64,000 nucleotides of DNA from Atherinomorus stipes (GCA_023101725.1 JALJCO010009074.1:806001-870000); one strand, 5' to 3'; positions 1-12,325 are shown, counted from the stretch's first letter. Numbers and translations are program-made. Notes: a model not told the origin generated them from the sequence alone.

Positions 1-529
1 TTAATATCTTTGGAAGTTTTCAGAGTTAAGATCGAAATATTAGCAGTGGAAACAACAGTATCTGCTACGGCTAATGTAAGCTACCTACAGCTAGCCTCCG
101 AAGCTTAGCTTCCCGGACCTGTCAGCAGATCGTTGTGTTGTTATTTTCCAATTTAAAGATTTGCGGGTCCTGCACCATCAGTTTGTAAATAAGACACAGG
201 CTTTCCAAGGTTTTATCATTTTCTAATCGATCTGCTGTGTAAGCACTCACACCACAGAGCCGGTATGAAAAAAGAGAGAGATGTCGCCATTGCAACCTGT
301 GGGAGTTCTGCTCCATGTTCATTTTGATTAAATAAGTGTCCGCATTGTTGATCATGGCAAATTTCTGTAGGTGACGTTCTCTGGCCTCATTAGTTAGAGT
401 CTCCCTGTAAATCCTCTTTCCTTTCTGGCATTGCAGCATGTTTTCCTCAGCAGCACTCTGTGTCCGAACTCGCTGCGAATGGATGGAAGAAACTAATGTT
501 TACATCGCGGTAGATGCCACCATGGCACT

Positions 530-1335
530 CCTTCCCCATAATGCTTAGCGTCTCCCATTCCCTATTCTACCTTAGCCCTTCCCCTTCATTTTGCGCATTC
601 ATGAGTAGGGGGAGGGGTGTTTTAGTCCTGTTAGGACAGAGGGGTAGGGGGTAAGTGGAAGGGGTACATACCCCTTCAGACAAAAGGTTTTCCTATGCAC
701 ACTTAGAACAAAGGGGTATGACAATCACCGGCAAGATGGCGACTACCGAGTCCAAACAAATCCACAAATGTAAATGTTTTCTCCATTGATAAAGTTTAAA
801 AAGTATAAAAACGATTGTATTGTCTAGTTTAACCTCGTTTAAATGTTTACAGTAAAGGTAATTTTCTTTGTAAAATGTACATTAAAAAATTGCTAGTCCT
901 ACACTGCCTTCCTTCAGTAACATACTGTAAACGCTACCAGGTTGAAAAGGTGCTCTGTAGGCAACCCTGATAATCTACAGTGATAGATGATTAATAAAAC
1001 TTTGGCAACATCGCTGCTGGTCTTCATTTACATGGGGGGCCTTATTGGGATATTGCCCAAGCAGGAAGGTCATGCACAAATCAAAATTGCTTAACATTAA
1101 TCCACAGCTGTAGATTGCTTGATTTCTCGAGATTTGCGCTGACAGCTCAGTGCACATCTGCTTACATACAAGCTGGTGGGGATCACTGATGATGTATGCA
1201 ATTGTTAAAGGGGTGTCCCAATTTATAGGGGTTGACTCTCAGCACTACCCATTGTAGCTTCGTTTTAAGTGGCAAGGGCCAAGGGGAAGGGGGGGAAGGG
1301 GTAAAAAAGAGAAATGAGATTGGGCCTTAACCTTA
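530..1335. repeat. Possible repeat with AAGGGG and CCTTCCCC runs
   Basis: Clusters of GGGG words at 600-670 and 1260-1300 and the phrase GTGTCCCAATTTATAGGGG recall a fish MITE family. Ends were not resolved. The frames at 122-439 and 975-1157 show no known domain. Confidence 0.35.
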
Positions 1336-1597
1336 CAGCAGTCTCTTTTCTACTGTATGAAGCCCCCCAGGTAACATGGCAATTTTATTACTTTTGCATT
1401 CCCACGCAATACTTTTGTGTGAGCTTGCAATAAGTTTTGCGTTATTTTGCGGCACCGGCATTCAGCCCATTGTTAGCATTGGAGTTGTCGCAGCTGCTGT
1501 CAGAACGGCTGCTAATGCTTTGTGAACAATAAATACACATTACTGCATCTTTCAGAGTGGTTTATAAAACATGCTACCATGGATGTTTAAGAAATTT

Positions 1598-2100
1598 TGC
1601 CTCCCCCCACAGTCCCCTGAGTAGAACAAGTGGGCAGAAGCGTTTTCTAAGTGACCCAGTCATTCTCTGAATCTGGCAGCACTGACTTGGGCTTATCTTA
1701 GCATAGTTGCTGTAATCTGGCGTTTCCAACCAGCACCACTTGGCGAAAGTGAACTAATTAACTCAAGAATTTTTTCCAATTATGTTTCATGACCCACATA
1801 TTCTGATCAAGTACAAATGAGAAGCCGATTTCACATCAGAGGACTGACTGGGTGGCATTCAATCGGGGAACTAAATGCTGCGGAAGTACAGGTCAATCAC
1901 AGGCGAAGCACCACAGATAGTAGCAAAGGCTGCTTCTGTTAACAGGGGTTACTGGTTCACCGGATGCTGTGCAACCTTTGCTGCTATCCGCGGTGCTTCA
2001 CCTGTGATTGGCCTGTACTTCCGTGGCATATAGTTCCCCTAGTCGCCTAGTTATTCCTCTGATGTGAAATCGCCTTCTCGTTTGTACTCGGTTGTTGGTT
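1598..2100. repeat. Dispersed repeat family G, copy 1, with a long hairpin
   Basis: 1598-1710 matches 21394-21520 directly, whereas 1711-1850 matches the reverse complement of 21525-21622 joined to 22123-22180. It runs into a near-perfect inverted repeat, arms 1811-1932 and 1971-2087 around a 38-base loop. Confidence 0.75.
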
Positions 2101-5100
2101 GATTCACATTGCAGCAACAGTGGTCGTGGTAAAGTTGGCAAAGGAGACTGAAGAGACCAACCGTTCACAACCGAGCATAGATCAGATTAAAAAAGAGGCA
2201 TAACTTTCCTTCTGCACATCCGATCTTTACAATTCTACGTGTAGGGCTTAGTTCATGTCCAAGATAAGAGTGCACGAGTTTTGAATGCGGCTCAAGGTCA
2301 CCCTTCATGAAGTGACAGTCTCCATTTTTAGTGTTTTCAATCCAACTAAGTGTAAAATCCAGATATTTCAAACAGCAGCAGTTTTAACGCTGTTTGTGGG
2401 CAGTGGATGAGGAACATTTAATGTGTTGGGCTGAAACACTATGAGAGACATTAGAGGTCTACTAATGTAGCGAGGCTGAGCCATGCCCAAAATGATCACT
2501 GCAGGCCGGTAGATATTTTCCTGAGCTCTGGTGTGCTTGAGGCTTACGCAAGGGACACACTGCATGTGGAAGCGCGCCAAAGCGTAGCGCTACGATTTTC
2601 TCGTTGACACCACCCCTCTTTCTGTCCACATCGGACACACACAGTCTGCAGGCAGTCCTGCTTCTCTGCTGTACCTCTACAGCTGATAATTCAACAATGG
2701 GTAAATCTCCTGTTCAGCTTTCATACTATTTACAAGCACAAAGCCGACATTTCTGTGTGCTAATCCTTCCACTTTGCATTTTCAATAAAGATGACATGAC
2801 TGACATGTAATTACATCTATTAAAAAGAGATTGGGTTTTAAAACTTATCTGGGTGTTTTACTTTGAAAATGGTTTTATTTTGATAGATTTGTCTCGTGTT
2901 CCTGCTTAACTTCCTGGCTGGCTTGACAAATGCGGCTTCAGCTCACGCAGAAAATAGAAAAGAAGCCAAAACGATCACTCAACAGCATGCGTCGATTTTG
3001 GCGCTGCGCACCTTGACACACCTAATGTGGTTGACACTGTCTGTTAATATGTGCCCCGAAATGAAACTGCTGCGCTTCGGCACACTTCCGCGTCCAGTGT
3101 GTCCCTTGGGTCACACATCACCGAGCCGCATACCACTATGCACGCTCAGGATGTAGCCTAAACATCATGAACGTGCATGATACAGTAGCATGTTTTACAA
3201 ACCATTCCAAAGAAGCAGCAATGTATTTACAGGTATTATTTTCAAAGCGGTGGCATCCACTATTAAGCATTCTGACAGCTGCTGTGACAACTCCAGTTAA
3301 GCCTATGATAGACAGAGTTTCATGACCTGCATACTTTTTTGCGAGATAATGCAAAACCTTTAGCAAACACACACAAAAGTTTTTGTGTTGGAATGCAAAA
3401 ACATTGCATGACAATGCAAAAGAAAAAAAATTGCCATGTCACCTGGGAGGCTTTGTACTTCTCTATATCTCTATCATTCCTTGTTTATATTATGAAACTG
3501 CACACACAAGAAGCATTTATTATAATTGTGTCATATTTCCTCACAGATATTTGAAATCAATGCAATCTCATTCACACAGTGACACAGACATAAAAAACTG
3601 AATCAAATCAAAGTCACGATGTTCATTTCTAGGTCATTTTCTTCTTTCATTCTCATTAGCTGCCTCTCATCGTTGCTCTCTGTCCTCATATAAAGCTTCT
3701 CAGATTTATGGGTAATAATTTCAAGCACGTCAGAAAATATTGGGGCAGGTGAGGATAAGTATTTGGCCACTTCACTCTTATGCAGGTCACTGTTAGGCAT
3801 GGGCATGGAACTGTTTAGATTTCAGAGCTCAAAAGGCATGTTGGCGTGAACATTGGAGCATATATAATATATTTATGTTTGTGTCCGTCTGAGTGATTGA
3901 GTGCATCTGTTTGTGCATGGATGTAGGCATGTACCTGCATATGTAAACGTGAATGTGCCCACTCAATCTGCAGTATGAATGTGCAGCAGTGCATTTACAC
4001 AAGCCACATCTTCCTCTATGTGCTGTGGTGTGTATTTGTCTATGCTTGTATAAAAGCTAAAGTGTCTTTGTGTGTATGTGGGTACACATATCTGAATATG
4101 AGCCATTAGCTGTTATCCACAGGGAAGACATGTTAACAGGTTCGACTACCACTGAGAGAATTGGTAAGAACCACCAGGAGCTGTGTGTGTTTGTGTGAAT
4201 GTTTGTCCATTTGAACTCATGTGTACGCCCAACTGCGTGTGTTTATGTGTGTGAAGTCCCATTGAGTCAGTGGAAGGAAAGCAGGGGGTATGAGTGTGAG
4301 GGGCGAGGGGGGCTGGGGGGGCTATGACTCATCCACTGCATGGGCCTCTGGCTCTCGCTCGCTGTCTTTCCCTGCATAGCAACGGATGTGCAAAAGCTCA
4401 TATATGTCCATAGCAACCAGAACTGATAGCGCACTGGCCTATAAACACTGCATGAAAGGGTCACAAAGAAATCGTAAATACAAGAGTCAACATGCACCTA
4501 ATTGTTTGCACCAACAGTTCAAAAGGACCAATGAAATCATGAAGACACATACACGACAAATCAGTATAATTCATACTATGGTTGGCTTTAAGATCTAGCA
4601 GAATTTGTCAAAGAGCTATGAAGTGTTTTTTTATATATGGAAATTGTGAACGAATATTTCCTAAGGCCAGTCGTGTTTTTTTAAACATATTACTTTTTTA
4701 ATGCATAAAAAAGCTCAACTAGTTGTACAAGAAAAGGTGTAAGAACATTTAAGAGACTGTTTTTGAACCACTGAGTGTCTCCTTCCTATAATGCTGCTGT
4801 GTCCAGCCCTTCTGTTTCCAGTGCACCTGACAATTTATCTGTTGTCTTCAAAGGGTAAGTGATGATTTTGACAATGTTCTGGCATTTTCATGATACACTC
4901 AAGAGGCCTTTCTGTGTCAGCACCCCAGTTGTATCATTTGCACATCTTAACAGTAACAAGCAAGCAAGCAAGCTGTAGACACTTAAACGCCTTCAACTCC
5001 TCAACATGTACAAAATAAAAATAAAAAAACACTATGTATGTATATGATCCATGCTTACTGGTTAAAAGAAGGATATATCCAGCTGTGCAATCTAACTATC

Positions 5101-5183
5101 GGTCAATGACCTGTCTTTCCACCACATGGATGCTTCTGTTGGGCATAATAACAGCAAAGATTAGTGGGCACATAGATTAATAC
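2101..5183. other. Intronic stretch, nothing recognised
   Basis: No gene or defined element found; TG-rich words at 3880-4250. Short frames show no known domain. Confidence 0.5.
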
Positions 5184-5690
5184 ATGACAGAGGCACAGAG
5201 AGACATTGGTAAAAATACCAGAGGAGCCAAACACCAGCTGCTGGTTGACAGAACTGTCGCCCGAGACTGCAAAACCAGACAGCCGAACCTGTGCACTGCC
5301 TGGATTGATTACCAGAAAGCCTATGACTCAATGCCACAAACATAGATCCTGGAATGCCTGAAGCTGTACAAGGTCAACAACTCTAACAGCCTTTGTTGCA
5401 AGCTCACTGAGGCTGTGAAAAACCACCCTTGAGAGCATCTTGGAGCCAATGCGCAAGTACCCATCAAATGTGGCATATATCTAGGAGATGCTCTGTCCGT
5501 GTTGCTGGTCTGCAAAGATCTGAATCCCCTCAGCCAATTGATCAACAAGCCCGGCTATAGCTACCGACTCAGGAAGGGAGCCACCACCAGTCACCTCCTC
5601 TGCATGGATGATATTAAGCTGTACGCTAAGAGCGAGCGAGCCACCAGCTCACCTATCCACACCACCAAGATCTGCAGCAGGAACACTACT
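5184..5690 (+). pseudogene. Degenerate non-LTR retrotransposon reverse transcriptase fragment
   Basis: Reading one frame from the ATG at 5184 gives recognisable reverse transcriptase blocks in order: motif A as WIDYQKAYDSMPQ with its catalytic aspartate, motif B as GIYLGDALS, and motif C as CMDDIKLYAK with the double aspartate. The same frame has in-frame stops just after motif A (near 5343) and near 5430, so the copy is dead. The fragment is only the central polymerase region; endonuclease and 3' parts are missing. The sequence style is that of LINE-type elements widespread in fish and amphibians; the clade is not assigned. Confidence 0.75.
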
Positions 5691-5766
5691 CACAAAAGCA
5701 AGATTTAGCAAAATTTAAAAAGTTCATACCTCACTGATAATATATCATGAATGTTAACTGGAATTA

Positions 5767-6054
5767 CAGATGCGGGCATGAAAAAGTTCCTCCTTTGTTT
5801 GCCAGAAGTGGTGCAGTAATAGTGCACTGACATTGGCTGAATGATTTGTCCCGTGAATATGTCATCACGCACGGTGTCCAAACTTGGCATGTGGAAACGT
5901 CCTTGTTCCAGGCATTCATTTATGCTCTGAAATCGTTTTCCCTGGGCACACAGGTGTTTCTCTGTGCGATTGAATTCGCAGACAAGTCGCTGGTAAGTGG
6001 CTGGCAACTGGCTGGCAACTGGCTGAAAGGGGAACTTTTTCATGCCCAGATCTG
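5767..6054. mobile_element. MITE with CAGATGCGGGCATG ends, copy 1
   Basis: Left end CAGATGCGGGCATGAAAAAG and an imperfect inverted right end CATGCCCAGATCTG, flanked by TA on both sides (5765-5766, 6055-6056). A second copy lies at 50055-50330 in the opposite orientation. The interior is shared between the copies. This copy carries a small tandem of a GGCTGGCAACT unit near 5998-6024. TA targets suggest a Tc1/mariner-type origin. The 145-codon minus-strand frame across it is not a gene. Confidence 0.8.
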
Positions 6055-6904
6055 TATGATGTGTTAATTCCTTTACCTCAAACAATTTGTTCACAGAAAA
6101 TTGAACAACAATGGTGGGTATCCCACAACATAAAAATGACAATGTCCTAACTTCATGTGCTCGGTCTGACGACGTTTAAATGTGATTAAGATGATGAAGA
6201 GGACTGTTTAGAAACAAGATCATTCCCAGAACATTTAGAGATCAAGCCATGGTTTAGACACTTTTTTAATGTATTTTTGGGAGGGTTAATCATCCTTTTT
6301 GAAAATGGCACGATATGGAATAAATATTTAAACATTGAACAATGTACATGTGCATACAAAAGTTTAGAGAAAGTCTAATTAATTTAACCTGGAAATATTA
6401 AGAGTGCATTTTAGGTTTATTATGACATCATACAAAAAATAAATGTCCTTAACTTTTTATTAGTGTACAGTACACACAGATATATCACTCTTGATACTTT
6501 TTTTTCTTTACTCTGACTAGAGTGGTGGTTCATTTGGGTCTAAAGAAGAAAAAGAAGTTTAGAAAAATGAAGTTAGGTCAAGACATCCTTTAAATGGTAA
6601 ATATTAATCTCCTATTCGGTACCATAATTGATTTCAATGTTAGCAAATGAAACTCATTCATACTTATTTACCATCTAATCTTTGTAAACTCTTTCTTATT
6701 TTTGCTAGCTCCAAAAGAACAGCCAAAAAATCATGTTCCAGAATCAGCAGTGTTCTAAAGGTCAGGAAAACGTGGGGGTTCCCCCTACTTTGTCCTTGAG
6801 AAAACTTTAAAAATTTGTCACCATGTTTTCTTCTCTGCTTTATCCTGCCTAGGGATTGTGGTTATCAGACCAGCTTTATTTCCTACAGGTATGTGGGTTT
6901 AAAT

Positions 6905-7277
6905 TAAAGATGAACCGATTTTATACCTGTATTGGGTATCAGCTCTAATATTGACTAATTAGCTGGATTGGATATTGGATGAATAAGGTTGATCCAGCAT
7001 CCCAGTCCAATCATTTCTTTTTTCTTTTTTTTTTTTTTATAGAACCATAAGAAATGTAAACTTTATTTGATAATAAACAATATTAAATACATTCATATAT
7101 GTTTTTTTCAACCTTTTTTAAACCAGACTAAATGTTTATGTCAAGTTTATTTAATGGCAAAGTAAAAGGTTCATTCATTCACGATAGTTTCAGATTGGTG
7201 TTGGGCATTGACCAATATGCTCAGCTCAGGTATCGGCATCGGATTGGATCAGGAAAAACAGGATCGGTGCATCTCTA
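6905..7277. mobile_element. hAT-type MITE, 373 bp
   Basis: Left end TAAAGATGAACCGATTTT, right end ATCGGTGCATCTCTA. Flanks GTTTAAAT (6897-6904) and GTTTATAT (7278-7285) form an 8-bp duplication with one change. Interior is AT-rich with a long T run. Confidence 0.8.
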
Positions 7278-7410
7278 GTTTATATATTGTTCATAATTTC
7301 TGCATTGTTATCCAGCACCTGTAAGTAATAAAAAACAAAAAGAGTATGGTAAAAGTAGAATGCAGAAGTCCGGACAAAGAATGAAATCTGCTATCATGGA
7401 TGACAGTTAT

Positions 7411-7605
7411 TTATTTAAGGTTTTTTGGATTCTAGTGGCCTTTATGTGATGGTGAATCGACAGGGACGTGGGTCAGAGAGAATTGGAAATGACATACAGC
7501 AAAGGCTCTGAGTCCGGGAACCAAACCTGGGCCTGCTGCGCTGAGGACCTGTAGCTTCTGTACGTGGGGCGGCTGCTCAATCAGTTAAGCTACACACCAC
7601 CCCAA
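7411..7605 (-). mobile_element. tRNA-derived SINE with 13-bp target duplication
   Basis: On the minus strand a tRNA-like head (GTGTAGCTTAACTGATTGAG as A-box region, GGTTTGGTTCCCGG as B-box region) is followed by a body resembling a common percomorph SINE (CTTTGCTGTATGTCATTTCC). Flanks GGATGACAGTTAT (7398-7410) and GGATGACAATTAT (7606-7618) match at 12 of 13 positions, as expected for target-primed insertion. Confidence 0.85.
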
Positions 7606-7678
7606 GGATGACAATTATGTCTGCAGCTCTTTCAGACTCCTCCAGCTTCGTAATGTTGACCTTTTCTCTGTTAATTCC

Positions 7679-7879
7679 ACCGTGCTTATACAGCGATTTT
7701 ACACCATCACCCACATTCACACACACAAACTCAATCAGCACCTCTTAGTCAATACAATCTTACAGGCTATTAAGTGTTTCTCTTTCTAGCATGCTCAGGC
7801 ATGTGGTCAGGGGAAGCCAGGGATCAAACCACAGATCTGACTGACAGACAACCGCTCTCTCTCCTGAGCTACAGCTGCT
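7679..7879 (-). mobile_element. Second tRNA-derived SINE, different family
   Basis: Minus strand head CAGCTGTAGCTCAGGAGAGA (A box) and GGTTTGATCCC (B box, one change from consensus), then a tail containing GTGTGTGAATGTGGGTGA and TGTAAAATCGCTG, as in a widespread fish SINE. Target duplication is not clear. It lies head to tail behind the other SINE, on the same strand. Confidence 0.75.
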
Positions 7880-8085
7880 AATTACTCCGTTTGTGACAGC
7901 TTCACAAATGACAAAAGATGGCATTCCTATTTGCTGCTGTTTTTATACCCACATATACACACTCAGAAAAGGCAACATATCACCGGGCTTATGCTTTGTG
8001 ACAATCTGAGAAACCTCAAAAATTGTGTTAACCACTCGGCTGAGGACTCTGGAGTAAGATGGTCTGCAAATACAAACAATTTATT

Positions 8086-8320
8086 ACCTCCGCCAAGGAC
8101 GTAATGTTTTCGGTAGTGTTGGTTTGTCCGTCTGTCTGTCTGTCTGTCAGGCAGCAACTTTAAGTACCAAACGGATTGACCTGAAATTTTCCCTAGCCGT
8201 GTGCCTCAGCCCAATGACGAACCCATTCAATTTTGGTGGTGATCCAGATCACCTTCTGGATCCAGGAAGTTTTTGAAGGATTCTCTATCACTGAAAGAAT
8301 TGCTTGGCGGAGGTCTGCTC
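8086..8320. repeat. Ancient dispersed repeat with inverted CCTCCGCCAAGG termini, split by a hAT MITE
   Basis: Begins ACCTCCGCCAAGG (8086-8098) and has the reverse TTGGCGGAGGT at 8304-8314; it continues after the inserted element as GTCTGCACTCTCCAAGTGC (9055-9073). The block GGTGATCCAGATCACCTTCT and a GTCT microtandem lie inside. I recognise this as a repeat seen in many fish and invertebrate sequences; its class is not known to me. Confidence 0.75.
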
Positions 8321-9054
8321 TAGGGCTGGACGATATAGAAAAAAGATTATCGATAAAAAAAAAAATCTGTTCGATCAATATCTATATTTATCAAAAAAAA
8401 AAAGAAAGAAAAAAAGCCATTATCAAATTCAAAGCTTTTTTAGGTGCAGCCCTGGCCATTTAAGCTTTTTCTGAATGACGTACTTATAATAAAGATCAGA
8501 CTAAAGCCGTTTTCAAACTTGCATTGCGGAACATCAGCGGTAAAGTCCATTCGCTCTTTAAATAGACTCGTCTTTTTTAAACATGTTGCTTCCTTACGGA
8601 CTTATCGTGTCCCGGCGCTTTCAGACATCAGGAAAAGTCAGCACAGCCACGCTCTCCCTTCAACTCTGTCCAGAACATTTCCTTGTGCTTTCAACCAAAA
8701 CGACGTGCCGCAACATTTCTGCTCTTGTTACATGTGAGCAGCTGGTACATGTCCCTACATCTCTGAGGTAAAAGACCGGTACGCATGTCTGAATGAGCGT
8801 TATAAAGGACAGAGTTCGCAATATTACCGCTTTCCAGTGGAAGTCTGAAAGGGGCATAACACTGAATTCCAGTTCAGCCTTTGCCTGGGTCTGCGTTTGT
8901 GATTGGTTTGGCAGGAGTGACTGTAGTATGATGCTACCTGATAGGCTACAGAAAACTGTGCTTCTATATTGAACTTTTATTGACCCTCTTTTTCTATATT
9001 GAAAAAACCTCTATCGAACAATATATATTGATATTGAATTATCGTCCAGCCCTA
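8321..9054. mobile_element. hAT-type MITE, 734 bp
   Basis: Left end TAGGGCTGGACGATATAG, right end ATCGTCCAGCCCTA. Flanks GTCTGCTC (8313-8320) and GTCTGCAC (9055-9062) are an 8-bp duplication with one change. It is inserted into the CCTCCGCC repeat (8086-8314 continuing at 9055-9084). The open frames inside are not a transposase. Confidence 0.88.
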
Positions 9055-9084
9055 GTCTGCACTCTCCAAGTGCTTTTCGTCTAT

Positions 9085-10017
9085 CATACTTTAATTTGAA
9101 AAATATTTCTAATGTTTTGTTTGCTTTTCAGAAATATTTAATCTTTTATTTAGTCTGTCTAACAAATAGCATTTTTGAATCCACTGAAAAAAATTATACT
9201 TTGGATTAACTAAAAAAATTGCTGCAATCTGTTACAACAAAATTTATATTTTCTCAAACTAAATTTAGGATTTGGTTGAAACCATAAATTTTGATTTACT
9301 GGAAATCTATCTTTTCCTTAAAACAAAGAAATGCTTTGATAAAAAGTGAAAATATAATTCATAACAAAGAAACTTTTTTCACTTTGTTAATACTTAATTT
9401 TTGATCTTGGAATAAACTAAACAAATTGCAGTAATTCTGTAACATACTTTTTAAAAGTTTTTTTCTCAAGTTAAATTTCTGATTCAGGACTACTGTAAGT
9501 GGGTTTTTTTTACTTATATTTTACTCAATACATTATATTTAGTGGTACTTAATGTATGAGTCTGTGACTGAACAACAACAGTAAAAGTATTTATGTCATG
9601 TTGGTTTTGAGCCATCTGTAGAAGGAAGCTAATCAGTGGGTTGGGTGTTTATCTCCTTGTACTGCCGCTCACACTCATGGTGCAACTTTAAAGTCCAAAC
9701 TGAAAAAAAACTCTCAACAACTTCCTCTGAATGTGAACATAACAAAGGCAGTAAACACATAACTCAAATTTATAGGATAACAACCATAAAAGGTTACATT
9801 CCAGCTGAATTTGTATTTCACTTGAGCCTTTGTGGTCTGGATATGTTGAGTTATAAAAATAGCTCCACCTTCTTTGTTGTTCATGCACTCTAAAGCTGAA
9901 ACAACTTAAAAAAAAATTACTTTGAGTGAAATTAAAAACTTATTTTGGAGTTAAGAGTGTGATTTTTAAGTTGATTTAACTAAAAAAACGTCAGATTTCA
10001 TCACCAAACCAAAACAA
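9085..10017. other. AT-rich intronic stretch, nothing recognised
   Basis: Very AT-rich with several AACTAAA-type words that may be an old decayed repeat. No gene. Confidence 0.5.
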
Positions 10018-10021
10018 TTAA

Positions 10022-10541
10022 AGGCACAGGATGTAAAAAATCAAAGGTCAATGGCAGAAAAATGTGATATATAATTCAAAACTGTGTTTCTGTTGATGTG
10101 TAATTGCTGCACTAGAATAGCTGTTATATGTGTATTTTGTTAAAATGAGTCATTTATAATTGCTGGGCTGCTATATTTGTTCCACAATCTTTACTACGGT
10201 GTCCCTGAATGGACTAAACAATGTATGTGAAGTGAGAACCCTCTGAACTTTAAAAGTGCTGTACCAGCTTTGTTAAATGGGAGTTAGAGCACTGTTTGGG
10301 ATAAGTAACGCCTTAAAAGACATAAAAAAAATAGTTACTGATAGTCCAGTCATAGCTACACCTGAGACCACTGGATTCACTCACAGATGGAAACATCTTT
10401 ATATCTGAGAGAATTTGGGCCACGAACTGCCACCGTTCACAACCGTGCTCGGAATATGAAGTCATTTGAAAGAAAAACATTTTTTTCTTTCAAATACCCA
10501 TCTTTACCCTGAGATGTCAGTAATTCTTACATACTGTACCT
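10022..10541. mobile_element. TTAA-flanked T2/Kolobok-like MITE, family A, copy 1
   Basis: Bounded by TTAA on both sides (10018-10021, 10542-10545). Inverted ends are AGGCACAGGATGT and ACATACTGTACCT. The whole 520-bp body matches 32039-32554 in reverse orientation. TTAAAGG termini are the hallmark of T2 MITEs described in Xenopus and linked to the Kolobok superfamily; that assignment here is by end motif only. Confidence 0.85.
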
Positions 10542-10734
10542 TTAAGTTGCATCAATGTAAATAAGTCCTTGATATCAACTGCAGCCCAAATACTCTTTTT
10601 ACAGTGCAGACTGAAAAAGTTCTTTCACATCTTGTCAAACTAAAGTAGAAATCTGAGTTGTGTGCACGTAAGTCAGGTCTGTTGCACATGAACATCATTT
10701 CTGACTCCGAGTATCACAATCCAACAGAAAGGAT

Positions 10735-11025
10735 TGAGGAGGAATTTGAAAAAAAAAAAAGAATCCTTTTTTTAAAAAAGGGGAGAGAAATAAAAAAAAC
10801 GTTCCACCATTTTAAAGGGGAAAAGGGGTTGGAAATAATAGAGAAAAGAAATAAAAAAAAAAAATAATTTAAAAAAAAAAAAAATAAAAAAAAAAAAAAA
10901 AAAGATTTGGGCGACCAGGGGGGAAAAAAAAGTTCAAAAAAAAACAAAAAAAAAAGAGGGAAGGAGAGAAACTAGTGTCCGCTCCGCGGCTCCGGGCGCC
11001 TCGGAGCGCATCGGTCCGTTTCTTC
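10735..11025. other. A-rich low-complexity tract followed by a GC-rich hairpin
   Basis: 10749-10960 is nearly pure A with short G and T interruptions; directly after, about 10978-11022 is strongly GC with CpG and inverted CGCTCCG / CGGAGCG. Open frames on both strands are a composition effect. Confidence 0.7.
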
Positions 11026-12317
11026 TTTAAATGTTTGATTATTGCCAGCTGACTGCTACTGTTGCTGATGCACCCATAGTTTAAATGGTGATAGATGGGC
11101 TGAGTAACAAATCTTGTAAGCTTGGCTTGTGATAGATGATGTCTCTCAAAAGGTTCAGCTTCAGGTTGGTTTTCCCCCCAAAAATCAGCAAAGGAGTGAA
11201 CGAAATGAAAAAGCCGTTGGTCCCATCAGCTCTTATTTCTATGGTTGTGAAATATAAACAAGACTTTGGTATTTGCCTTTTAAAAATGCTTAATTATGTC
11301 AAAGAATCATCATCATTCACCATTTTTGCATTTCGCTCCTCTCCTTCTCACCTCGCCTCTTTTCTTCCTGTCTCATTACAGATGTTGATGTCAGTGCAGA
11401 TGTTGTTTGGAAAGTTTTCTCCCGTACACATCCCCAGCTCCCTCTCCCTCCCTCACAGATGTTGTTTGGCACATGACTAGCCATCCATGTCTCCCTTTGC
11501 TTTTTTGCCTCTCCTCTTTTCTACGTTCCTCCTTCTTCACTCATCTCTCTGCTTTTTCTCTTCCTTACCAGATTGTTTGTCTCGCCATCTGCTTTCTCCC
11601 ATTTTCCTTTCTTTCGCCACACCACATTCGTCTCTTCTTGTCCTGCTTCTTCCTATCTCTCTCTACACGCACATACACCCAACTGTTCATGTTCTCAATT
11701 TCTCTTCTTTCCTCCTGTGTCGTTTCCCCCTCAGACTCCCCCCCCCATCCTCAACCCGGTTTGTCATTTCACCCTACAGTAACATCTCTCCCAGATGGAC
11801 ACAGATGATCTATCCTGTGATGATGACAAAACTGAAAAGTCTCCTGAGGCAAAAGAAGAACTTGTTGTTTGGGCTGGGTGGGATAGTCACAGCAATATGC
11901 CTGTGGTCTGCATAAAGAAAGTAACACATACTGGCACGCAAGCCGGGGAAAACAAAACAAAACCTGTGTGTTTCTCTAGATGTTCTGCTAAATGTGCAGG
12001 TTTTGAAAAACCTTGTCACTCTAAAATAATCTTGGTGTCTGAAGATGAGTCCTGTTTTGGTTTTGGAGACAGACCCAAGCACAGGATCCACAAGTGCTAA
12101 CCAAAAGATGACCATCCTATCTGAGCGTCTACTCATAAGCATCAGTTCACAAACATGAGTAAAACCAAGTCATCATGATGGAACAAGTAGATTTATTTCA
12201 GCTGAACTTCTTCTTTGTCCCAAGCAGCAGTTTGACTCATATGTGCAGTTCCAATATTTTGACTCAGAAAAATATGGATTTGTGAAGGTTGTGAGAGACG
12301 TTTCATCTAGTTTGATC
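11026..12317. other. Intronic stretch with a long pyrimidine tract
   Basis: 11330-11770 is almost all C and T on the plus strand, creating overlapping serine/leucine/proline-rich frames in all phases. The 101-codon frame at 11795-12100 shows no known domain. Confidence 0.5.
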
Positions 12318-12325
12318 GTGAAGTG

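Noticed and set aside
5705..6142. 145-codon minus-strand frame
   Set aside because: Lies across the MITE at 5767-6054; the copy at 50055-50330 does not keep it as a gene.
11407..11915. Overlapping 114-142 codon plus-strand frames rich in Ser, Leu and Pro
   Set aside because: They come from a pyrimidine tract with few stops in any phase; no domain, no homologue recognised.
11795..12100. 101-codon frame beginning MDTDDLSCDDDKTEKS
   Set aside because: No recognised family, no neighbouring exons or splice sites assignable; could be chance in the intron.
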